Source of the DNA: Bryobacteraceae bacterium
Lineage (GTDB): Bacteria > Acidobacteriota > Terriglobia > Bryobacterales > Bryobacteraceae
Direction of reading: 5' to 3'
DNA length: 21,886 bases
Assembly: GCA_030039005.1 (NCBI GenBank)
Contig: JASHQT010000504.1
Span: 1 to 21,886, forward strand
How positions within the stretch are numbered: the stretch's first letter is position 1; each line of letters opens with the position of its first letter. Of the stretch, positions 14,991-21,195 are shown piece after piece. The position numbers were made by a program, and so were the translations under genes. The notes under the pieces were generated by a model. It was given only the letters and a program-made list of their open reading frames with translations, did not search any database and was not told the origin of the DNA.

Positions 14991-16152
14991 CGAGGAAGCT
15001 GGTTCCCACGCCGATCTTGCCGCCGAAATTTTCGGCCACCGTCTGGCCGATATCGGACAACGTGGAGCGCAGGCCCAGGTCCCGAGGCTCCCTCTTGCGC
15101 GGGCGATAGGCCAGCAGCGGAACGTACTCGCGGCTGTGATTGGTGGAGGGCGTGGTCGGATCGCACCCGTGATCGGCTGTGACAATCAGCAGATCGCGGT
15201 CCGACAGCTTGCCATACAGCGAGGGCAGCCAGGCATCGAACTCTTCGAGCGCCCGCGCGTATCCTTCCACGTCGTTGCGATGGCCGTAGAGCTGGTCGAA
15301 ATCCACCAGGTTGACGAACAGGAGGCCGGCATCGAGCTCATCGAGAGCTTCGAGCGTCTTCGCCATGCCGTCGGTGTTGTTTTTGGTCTTTTCGTGCGGG
15401 CCGATCCCACGTCCCAGGAACACGTCGAAGATTTTGCCGACGCTGAACACTTCGATTTTATGTTCCTGAAGCTGGTCGAGCAGCATGCCACGCGGCGGCG
15501 GAACGGCATAGTCTTTGCGATTCGGCGTACGCGTAAAGGCGCCGGGTTCACCAACGAACGGACGCGCGATCACGCGCCCCACTTCCAGCGGCCCGCGCAG
15601 CATTTCTCGCGCGGTCTCGCAGATTTTGTACAGCTCCCACAGCGGGATCACTTCTTCATGGGCTGCCACTTGAAACACGCTGTCCGCCGACGTGTATACG
15701 ATCGGCTTGCCGGTTCGCATGTGTTCTTCGCCGAGTTCCTGAATGATCTCGGTGCCGGAGGCCGCGCAATTCCCCAGCGTGCCGCGCCCGATGCGGCGCT
15801 CGAATTCCCGCATCAGATCAGCGGGGAAGCCATGCGGAAAAAGTGGGAAAGGCTTCGCCAAGTGGATCCCCACCATCTCCCAATGTCCGGTGGTTGTATC
15901 CTTGCCCGGCGATGCAAGCGCGCAGCGACCGTACGCGGCGGTCGGACGATCGACTGGCCCGACGTGCGGGAGCAGCTTCAAATTTCCGAGGCCAAGCTGC
16001 GCCATGTTGGGTAAGTGCAGTTGGCGAACGCGGGCGATGTGGCCGAGCGTATCGCTGCCTGCGTCGCCGTAAGCCGCCGCATCCGGCATTTCGCCGGCCC
16101 CGACGCTGTCCAGCACGATCCAGGTGACGCGTGGAAACAGCGGAGCGCTCAT
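14977..16152 (-). CDS. deoB: Phosphopentomutase
   Basis: Interconverts (deoxy)ribose-1-phosphate and (deoxy)ribose-5-phosphate, linking nucleoside breakdown to the pentose phosphate pathway. The 391 residues belong to the alkaline-phosphatase superfamily type with two metal ions: D15 in LDSVGAGEMPDA, the active-site Thr region GKDTTTGHWEM (83-93), DFDQLYGHRNDVEGY, and TADHGCDPTTPSTNHSRE carrying the C-terminal metal ligands. The start ATG overlaps the stop of the TlpA-like gene by 4 nt (ATGA, 16149-16152). The stop codon lies inside a 13-nt tandem repeat. Confidence 0.97.
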   Translation of the reverse strand: MSAPLFPRVTWIVLDSVGAGEMPDAAAYGDAGSDTLGHIARVRQLHLPNMAQLGLGNLKLLPHVGPVDRPTAAYGRCALASPGKDTTTGHWEMVGIHLAKPFPLFPHGFPADLMREFERRIGRGTLGNCAASGTEIIQELGEEHMRTGKPIVYTSADSVFQVAAHEEVIPLWELYKICETAREMLRGPLEVGRVIARPFVGEPGAFTRTPNRKDYAVPPPRGMLLDQLQEHKIEVFSVGKIFDVFLGRGIGPHEKTKNNTDGMAKTLEALDELDAGLLFVNLVDFDQLYGHRNDVEGYARALEEFDAWLPSLYGKLSDRDLLIVTADHGCDPTTPSTNHSREYVPLLAYRPRKREPRDLGLRSTLSDIGQTVAENFGGKIGVGTSFLESLS

Positions 16153-17492
16153 TGCTGGATCGCAGGGCTGAGGGAACCCTTCACGGGGGCGCGAGCCGGC
16201 TTCGATGCCTCGGGCGGATTCCCCAGAGCCTCATTCACGCGGTCCGTCAGCATGTCGACAAAGCGGTCCGGAAGGTACCCTACCATGCGCGTGAAAACGT
16301 GACCGTTCTTGCCAAGAATGATGGTGGTGGGGATCGAAGAAACCTGCAACAAGTTTTGCAGACCGTCCTCAAAATAAACCTTCTGAGTCCACTTCATCTG
16401 GGCGAGAAATGGTTTCACCTGGCTGCGGTCCTGGTCGGCATCGATGGCTAGGAACGTCACGTCGGCCCGGTCTTTGAACTTGGCTTTCACCTCTTCGTAG
16501 AGCGGGTGTTGAGCCCGGCAGGGCGCGCACCAAGTGGCCCAAAAGTCGATGATGACCACTTTGCCAAGCAGTGACGAAAGTTTCAGATTATCGCCATCCA
16601 CGCCGGAGAGCGTGAACTGCATCGGATCGGTGAGCTGCGAATTGGGATCGTAGGTGCGCAACTCGGCGCGGCGGGCGGCGAGGGCGAACGAAGTATCGTC
16701 GTAGGCTTTGAGGATCAGATCGCCCAGACCGGTTTGGGATCCGTGCAGCTTGCGATAGAGCTCGGCCATTTGGGCGCGGTCGCTGGCGACTTCGGGATCG
16801 GCCGAATGCAGCGCGCCGATTCCGAACGCGTCGGCGAGATACTGGAGCGCTTCGGCGTCCTTACCGGCGTCGGCGAGCCAACGGGCCGCTTCGCGCGCCG
16901 CTTCCACGCTGGCAAAAACTTTGTAACTGGCCTCTGCGGCCTGAATGGCGTCGCTGGTGCGGCCCAGAATGCCGTTGGCGCGCGCTTCGAGCACCAGCGT
17001 CCGCGCGCGTTGGCGATCGAAATCGTCGCGGCGCTTCACCTCCTCGGGTCCGCCGCCGGGCTCGAATTTGTCGTTCTCGAACGCCGATTTCACCAGGTCC
17101 TCGAGGTGGCGCGCGTGATCGAGCGCGCGTTGCGCGTCCGCCTTATCGCCCTGGCGTACCAGCGCCTGGGTGAGGTGCTCCAGCAGAAGCATGTTGTTGG
17201 GGTCGCGCGCAAGCACGCTTTCGCCGAATTCGAGCAGCCGCGGCTCGTCGTCGATTTGAAGCGCGGTTTTCACCAGTGCGTTTTCGAGGTCGGCGCGCCG
17301 CGGCGAATTGGGGTACTGCTTGAGGTGATTCTCGATCGCCAGCTCGAGCTCCTTCGGGCTGTTGTTGGTCTCGCTGATGGCCTTCTGCAAGGCCATCTGC
17401 TCTTCCTGGGTCACGGACTGCGCGCCGGCCCGCTGGTGCGCCAGCAAAAGCAGCGCCGCGCCCGCAATCAGGACGCTGGTCCAACTCTTCAT
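16149..17492 (-). CDS. Exported TPR-thioredoxin fusion, TlpA-like thiol-disulfide protein
   Basis: 447 residues. A signal peptide (SVLIAGAALLLLAHQRAGA) leads to a long helical region of TPR-like repeats (about 30-260; for example LELAIENHLKQYPNSPRRADLE, LLLEHLTQALVRQGDKADAQ). A C-terminal thioredoxin-fold domain follows (about 290-430) with the redox site W321-C322-A323-P324-C325 inside DFWATWCAPCR and the cis-proline motif SSIPTTI. It should act in the periplasm as a thiol oxidoreductase of the TlpA/ResA type, with the TPR part binding a partner. It overlaps the 215-residue exported gene upstream and deoB downstream by 4 nt each, so all are made from one message. Substrate unknown. Confidence 0.88.
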   Translation of the reverse strand: MKSWTSVLIAGAALLLLAHQRAGAQSVTQEEQMALQKAISETNNSPKELELAIENHLKQYPNSPRRADLENALVKTALQIDDEPRLLEFGESVLARDPNNMLLLEHLTQALVRQGDKADAQRALDHARHLEDLVKSAFENDKFEPGGGPEEVKRRDDFDRQRARTLVLEARANGILGRTSDAIQAAEASYKVFASVEAAREAARWLADAGKDAEALQYLADAFGIGALHSADPEVASDRAQMAELYRKLHGSQTGLGDLILKAYDDTSFALAARRAELRTYDPNSQLTDPMQFTLSGVDGDNLKLSSLLGKVVIIDFWATWCAPCRAQHPLYEEVKAKFKDRADVTFLAIDADQDRSQVKPFLAQMKWTQKVYFEDGLQNLLQVSSIPTTIILGKNGHVFTRMVGYLPDRFVDMLTDRVNEALGNPPEASKPARAPVKGSLSPAIQQ

Positions 17493-18136
17493 TGCGCCGC
17501 TCCCGTCTGCGCCTTGCCCGGATGCGGGCTGCGAATGGCTTCGGCCATCGCGGCGGCACGCTCCCGGTCGATGTGCAGATAGCTTTCGTTCTTCGCAATC
17601 CGGTCCAGCAGGGGCAGGAATTGATCCAGACCCACCAGACGGTTATGATCCCAACTCACTTGCATCTGGAGCAGCGCCTCATTCACGCCCAGCTTGTCGA
17701 AATGCACGGTGCGGTCCAGATCCTGGTATTCACGCTCGCTTTCGGTAATGCATTCGAAGCGATCGAGAAGAGCCTGCGCGTTGAGATCCTGGGAGTAATT
17801 GAACTGCGTTTCGTGATGCTCGTCGCCGTCGGTAAAACGAAACGTTTTCTCTCCGAGATTGGCGATCTTCAGCCCGGACTCCAACGGATGCTGGAAATGG
17901 TCGAGTTTTCCGGCCAGATCGAACATCTGATCTACGGCGGCACCGTCCAATTGGAACTTGACGGGGTTATCGTCTTCCTTGGCTTCCTGATATGTGACTG
18001 AGCCGTCGCGCTCCACGGTGATGGCGACGTATTCGGGCGTGCTGCCCTTGAAATATTTCGAATAGAACAACTCGGGCGCGGCGTGCAGGGTGGAAAGGCT
18101 GACGGCCAGCGCCGCGGCGGTCGCGAAAAGTTTCAT
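17489..18136 (-). CDS. Exported protein of unknown function, co-translated with the TlpA-like gene
   Basis: 215 residues from the ATG at 18136, whose ATGA overlaps the ruvC stop; the reading frame stays open further upstream but only across ruvC. The signal peptide is [19 protein letters not shown]. The mature part begins [20 protein letters not shown], continues with strand-rich [14 protein letters not shown] and [18 protein letters not shown], and ends in a helical part ([31 protein letters not shown]). It has a single cysteine and no recognised family. Its 3' end overlaps the TPR-thioredoxin gene by 4 nt, so it is the best candidate for a partner of that protein. Confidence 0.82.
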   Translation of the reverse strand: MKLFATAAALAVSLSTLHAAPELFYSKYFKGSTPEYVAITVERDGSVTYQEAKEDDNPVKFQLDGAAVDQMFDLAGKLDHFQHPLESGLKIANLGEKTFRFTDGDEHHETQFNYSQDLNAQALLDRFECITESEREYQDLDRTVHFDKLGVNEALLQMQVSWDHNRLVGLDQFLPLLDRIAKNESYLHIDRERAAAMAEAIRSPHPGKAQTGAAQ

Positions 18137-18630
18137 TGCGCGGCTCTCATACGCAGTTCCGTCGAAGTGCGCGTGGCGTGGCAGATGGCGACGGCGATGG
18201 CATCGCAGGCGTCTTCGGAATCGATTGGAGTTTCGAGCGCCAGCAGCGAATGCACCATCAGCTTCACCTGCTGCTTCTCGGCGCGGCCATAGCCCACCAC
18301 GCTGGTCTTGATCTCCAGTGGCGAATACTCGCCCACCGCCAGGCCGGCCTCGGCGACGGTGAGCAATGCCACGCCGCGGGCGTGCGACAGCTTCAGCGCG
18401 GTCTTGACGTTCTGCGCGTAAAAGACTTCTTCCACCGCGGCCGACTCCGGAGTGTGGGTTTGAATCACTTCGCGCAAGCCTTGTGCGATGGCCAGCAATC
18501 GAAGTTCTAGCGGCTGGCGCGGGCTGGTTTGGATGGAGCCGGCGGCGATCATGCGATGCAACCGGCCGTCGCTGTCGATGAGACCGTAGCCAGTGCGTTC
18601 GGTGCCACAATCGATGCCGAGAATGCGCAT
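18133..18630 (-). CDS. ruvC: Holliday junction resolvase RuvC
   Basis: Nuclease that cuts Holliday junctions made by RuvAB. The 165 residues have the RNase H-like fold start [14 protein letters not shown]. The four acidic catalytic residues are D7, E67 (in AVEEVF), D140 and D143 (in [12 protein letters not shown]). It follows yebC after 84 nt, a common pairing, but instead of ruvA and ruvB it is followed by two exported-protein genes, the first overlapping its stop codon by 4 nt. Confidence 0.97.
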   Translation of the reverse strand: MRILGIDCGTERTGYGLIDSDGRLHRMIAAGSIQTSPRQPLELRLLAIAQGLREVIQTHTPESAAVEEVFYAQNVKTALKLSHARGVALLTVAEAGLAVGEYSPLEIKTSVVGYGRAEKQQVKLMVHSLLALETPIDSEDACDAIAVAICHATRTSTELRMRAAQ

Positions 18631-18657
18631 GCGGCCTTTTATTCCGGCTCCCTCACG

Positions 18658-18702
18658 GTCGCGGCTCGGTAAGTCGCGGCTCGATCAAGTGCGGGTCGGT
18701 GG
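18658..18702 (-). repeat. Degenerate 15-16 nt tandem repeat between yebC and ruvC
   Basis: On the plus strand GTCGCGGCTCGGTAA (18658-18672) is followed by GTCGCGGCTCGATCAA (18673-18688) and a more diverged GTGCGGGTCGGTGG (18689-18702). It fills much of the 84-nt gap between the yebC stop and the ruvC start. Confidence 0.6.
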
Positions 18703-18714
18703 CGCGCGACATGC

Positions 18715-19461
18715 TCAGGCCAAGGCTTCCAGTTCTTTTTCGTCGACGTCGAAATTGGAATACACGTTCTGCACGTCGTCGTGTTCCTCGAGCGCCTCGC
18801 TCAACCGCAACATCGCCGCGGCGTTCTTGCCTTCGAGTTTGGTCAGATTCTTCGGAAGCATGGCGATTTCGGCCGAAGCCGTGGGGATGCCCGCCTTCTG
18901 AATGGCTTCGAGCACGGCGTCGTGCATTTCCGGCGCCGAGACGACTTCCCAGGTCTCGCCCTCATCGCGCAAGTCCTCGGCGCCGGCCTCCAACACCAGG
19001 TTCATCAGCCGGTCTTCATCAGCTTTGTCTTTCTCGATGACGATCTGGCCCTTGCGCTCGAACATCCAGGCGACGCTGCCCACTTCGCCCAGGTTGCCGC
19101 CGTTTTTGGAAAACACGTGGCGGATTTCACTGACGGTCCGATTGCGGTTATCGGTGGCCACTTGCACCAGCACGGCTGCGCCGCCGGGCCCGTAGCCTTC
19201 GAAGGTGACTTCGTCGATCTGGCCGCCTTCCAGTTCACCGGTTCCGCGCATGATGGCGCGCTTGATGTTGTCGGCGGGCATGCTAGCGCCCTTGGCATCG
19301 CTAACGGCCTTGCGCAGCCGGGCGTTGGCATCTACGTCCCCGCCGCCGGCACGGGCGGCAATCATGATTTCCTTGATAATGCGGGTGAACATTTTCCCGC
19401 GCTTGGCGTCGGTGGCGGCCTTCTTGTGCTTGATGGTCGCCCATTTGGAATGTCCTGACAT
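18715..19461 (-). CDS. yebC: YebC/PmpR-family protein (TACO1 family)
   Basis: 248 residues, standard for the family: GHSKWATIKHKKAATDAKRGKMFTR at the N-terminus, then DNIKRAIMRGTG, YEGYGPGG-like FEGYGPGGAAVLV, TDNRNRTVSEIRHVFSKNGG and a C-terminal domain ending NVYSNFDVDEKE. Members act in transcriptional control or help ribosomes through proline stretches; which applies here is not visible. A TAGGGG ribosome binding site precedes the ATG at 19461. It is the first gene of the long minus-strand run, so its promoter lies in 19462-19560. Confidence 0.96.
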   Translation of the reverse strand: MSGHSKWATIKHKKAATDAKRGKMFTRIIKEIMIAARAGGGDVDANARLRKAVSDAKGASMPADNIKRAIMRGTGELEGGQIDEVTFEGYGPGGAAVLVQVATDNRNRTVSEIRHVFSKNGGNLGEVGSVAWMFERKGQIVIEKDKADEDRLMNLVLEAGAEDLRDEGETWEVVSAPEMHDAVLEAIQKAGIPTASAEIAMLPKNLTKLEGKNAAAMLRLSEALEEHDDVQNVYSNFDVDEKELEALA

Positions 19462-19705
19462 GGTGAAAACCCCTAGCTCGCGCTAGCTTTGCTGATAGCC
19501 CGGAGAGCTTAACACATTAGAATATCACGCAGGGCCTTCCGGCCCGTGGATTGGCTATCCGCCGTTGGCTACTGGCGGTTGGCTATGGGCTATCGGCAAT
19601 CACCGTATCTGCGAGTCACTCACGCAAACGTGGTGGCGTGTGCAAGGCGAAAATTGATGGGTTTTTAACGCCTCCATCGTTGGCCAAGTCACGATCCGTC
19701 ATTCA
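19462..19705. other. Gene-free region with stem-loops upstream of yebC
   Basis: This is the larger part of a 395-nt gap between divergent genes. CTAGC-TCGC-GCTAG (19473-19486) sits in the yebC leader, and GGGCC-TTCC-GGCCC (19532-19545) lies further upstream. On the minus strand AT-rich TATTCT and TAATGT (about 19515-19525) are -10 candidates for yebC, without a clear -35. A 14-nt tandem repeat follows at 19551. I see no credible coding sequence. Confidence 0.5.
19551..19596. repeat. 14-nt tandem repeat with TTGGCTAY core
   Basis: TTGGCTAT (19551-19558), TTGGCTAC (19565-19572) and TTGGCTAT (19579-19586) recur exactly every 14 nt, followed by a further GGGCTATCGG (19587-19596). The bases between cores are diverged but include CCGCC and GGCGG, which can pair around the middle unit. 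Confidence 0.7.
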
Positions 19706-19725
19706 TGCAAAGTTCGTGCAAAGTT
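19706..19725 (+). promoter_or_regulatory. Direct repeat TGCAAAGTT with 11-bp spacing, probable activator site
   Basis: Two identical 9-mers, TGCAAAGTT at 19706-19714 and 19717-19725, are set one helical turn apart and end 15 bp before a -35 element at 19741. Relative to the predicted start near 19777 they are centred at about -67 and -56. An 11-bp direct repeat at this distance is the typical site for OmpR/PhoB-type response regulators; the assignment is inference. Confidence 0.45.
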
Positions 19726-19740
19726 TTCTCGAAGATTCTC

Positions 19741-19770
19741 TTGACGCGTGGCGGAGTTTAGAGGTATAAA
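19741..19770 (+). promoter_or_regulatory. Sigma-70-type promoter of the orphan HisKA gene
   Basis: TTGACG (19741-19746) and TATAAA (19765-19770) with an 18-nt spacer: five of six matches at both -35 and -10. The predicted transcript starts near 19777, giving a leader of about 80 nt to the ATG at 19857. It is the best promoter pair I can see in the window. Confidence 0.7.
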
Positions 19771-19856
19771 ACGGATTCCCCCATTCGTTGAAATGGAACG
19801 CTCGCTCGGTCCTGGGGTGGGTCTGTGAGCTGTTCGAAAGGGAATGCCAAGATACG

Positions 19857-20147
19857 ATGTCTGCCGCTTCCGTTGTTCTCGCTGAAACTCCTCGCTACGT
19901 AGAAGCTTCCGTCGCGATTGCTTCTCCAGAGGATCGATTGCGCGATCTGGTTCACGATTTGCGTCAGCCGCTCAGTTCCATCGAGGCGATCGCGTATTAT
20001 CTTGAAATGACGTTGCCGGCCGGACAGTTGGAAGCGCGCCATCAGATGTCGCAGCTACAACGCTTGGTGGCGGATGCCAGCTCGATTCTGGAGCGTGCCG
20101 TGGGCCCAGCGCGTAAGAGTTGCACCAGAGCGGCCGGCGCGCGATAA
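19857..20147 (+). CDS. Stand-alone histidine-kinase dimerisation/phosphoacceptor (HisKA) domain protein
   Basis: 96 residues. Residues 24-82 form a two-helix HisKA (DHp) unit: the H-box LRDLVHDLRQPLSSIEAI with phosphoacceptor candidate H33, then the second helix RHQMSQLQRLVADASSILERA. There are no N, G1, F or G2 boxes, so no ATP-binding domain, and no sensor domain or membrane segment. The start ATG at 19857 has GGGA 13 nt upstream; an in-frame TTG at 19788 would add 23 residues. The stop TAA directly abuts the lpxD stop (20148) of the opposite strand, so there is no room for a lost kinase domain. It may take phosphate from another kinase, dimerise with one and inhibit it, or be a remnant; a good promoter argues against a dead remnant. 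Confidence 0.72.
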   Translation: MSAASVVLAETPRYVEASVAIASPEDRLRDLVHDLRQPLSSIEAIAYYLEMTLPAGQLEARHQMSQLQRLVADASSILERAVGPARKSCTRAAGAR

Positions 20148-21176
20148 TCAGCCGTTTTCGCCGCCTGGCGGCCGTTGTAATCGCTTTTCCAACTCCGCAA
20201 TTTCCCTGCGCAGTTTCGGCAACCGCGCCAGATTGGCAAGTTGCTCCAAGTGTTCCTTCAGCGGACGCGCCGGAGTTCCCCACACCACCTGGCCTTTGCG
20301 AACGATCTTGGAAGTGAGAATGCCGCAGCCGGAGCCCAAAACGGCGCCCGCTTCAATGCGAGCTTTGTCTCCGATGCCCACTTGGCCGCCGATGACGGCG
20401 TAGTCCTCCACGACGACTCCGCCGGAGAGCCCGGTTTGCGCGGCGATCACAACGTGGCGGCCGATGGTGCAATTATGCGCGATGTGCACCATATTGTCGA
20501 GTTTGACGCCGTCGCTGATGCGAGTGACGCCTAGGGCGGCGCGATCGACACACGAGTTTGCGCCAATCTCGACATCGTCGCCGATCTCGACGCGCCCGAC
20601 CTGCGGGAATTTTTGATACCCGTTCGAACCGCGCACGAATCCGAAGCCATCGGCGCCGAGGACACAACCCGAATGCAACACGGCCCGATCGCCGATGGTG
20701 ACACTGTCGTAGATGGTGACATGCGGGTGCAGCACGCAATCCGCGCCGATGCGGGCGCCGGCGCCGATGACGCAGCCCGCTGCGATGGAGCTGCGTTCTC
20801 CAATGTGCGCGCCCGCGCCAATGGCCGCGTGCGGACCGATCGCGGCGGACGGTGCGATGTCGGCATCGGACGCAATCACCGCCGTCGGATGAATGCCCGG
20901 TATCACGGCCTGCGGCGGATAGAGAAAACGAAGGACAGTGGCGAAACTGGCGCGCGGATCGGCGACACGAATGAGCGTACGGCCTGCCGGGAAGGCGTCT
21001 GTTACCAGGAGGCAGCCCGCGCGCGAACTCGCGGCCAGCGCCGCGGCCCTGGAGTTGCCGACAAAAGCAATCTCGCGCGGCCCTGCGGAATCGAGCGGAG
21101 CAGCGCCCGTGATTTCAAGTTCGCCTGCTCCTTCGAACGTCGCACTTAGACGCCCGGCAATTTCATCTACGCGCAC
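20148..21176 (-). CDS. lpxD: UDP-3-O-acylglucosamine N-acyltransferase LpxD
   Basis: Third step of lipid A synthesis: adds the second (N-linked) acyl chain to UDP-3-O-acyl-glucosamine. The N-terminal uridine-binding domain (EITGAAPLDSAGPREIAFVGN, about 21-41) is followed by a left-handed beta-helix of hexapeptide repeats (about 95-300). The catalytic His is H234 in MVHIAHNCTIG, with DGFGFVRGSNGYQKFPQ and GTPARP as further family marks. The C-terminus has a basic helix (LRREIAELEKRLQR). I chose the GTG at 21176 (342 aa) because it sits exactly at the predicted transcript start; TTG at 21191 or GTG at 21230 are alternatives, the latter lying inside lpxA. The 3' end abuts the HisKA gene. Confidence 0.95.
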   Translation of the reverse strand: MRVDEIAGRLSATFEGAGELEITGAAPLDSAGPREIAFVGNSRAAALAASSRAGCLLVTDAFPAGRTLIRVADPRASFATVLRFLYPPQAVIPGIHPTAVIASDADIAPSAAIGPHAAIGAGAHIGERSSIAAGCVIGAGARIGADCVLHPHVTIYDSVTIGDRAVLHSGCVLGADGFGFVRGSNGYQKFPQVGRVEIGDDVEIGANSCVDRAALGVTRISDGVKLDNMVHIAHNCTIGRHVVIAAQTGLSGGVVVEDYAVIGGQVGIGDKARIEAGAVLGSGCGILTSKIVRKGQVVWGTPARPLKEHLEQLANLARLPKLRREIAELEKRLQRPPGGENG

Positions 21177-21181
21177 CCCTG

Positions 21182-21188
21182 TATGATA
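21182..21188. promoter_or_regulatory. Symmetric -10 element TATGATA shared by divergent lpxD and lpxA
   Basis: GTATGATAC (21181-21189) is a 9-nt palindrome around one central base. It gives TATGAT on the plus strand (21182-21187) and TATCAT on the minus strand (21183-21188). Seven bases downstream lie 21194 (lpxA ATG at 21196) and 21176 (lpxD GTG at 21176). Neither gene has a spaced Shine-Dalgarno. No good -35 hexamer is visible on either side. Confidence 0.55.
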
Positions 21189-21195
21189 CAAACTT

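Noticed and set aside
16734..17582. 282-codon plus-strand frame opposite the TPR-thioredoxin gene
   Set aside because: Shadow frame; signal peptide, TPR-like region and WCAPC site all read on the minus strand.
18137..18610. N-terminal extension of the 215-residue exported protein back to 18610
   Set aside because: It would run entirely across ruvC in another frame, give an Arg-rich non-protein-like sequence and bury the signal peptide; the ATG at 18136 overlapping the ruvC stop is better.
19551..19769. 72-codon plus-strand frame upstream of the HisKA gene
   Set aside because: Starts with TTG inside the tandem repeat, has no ribosome binding site and ends inside the promoter.
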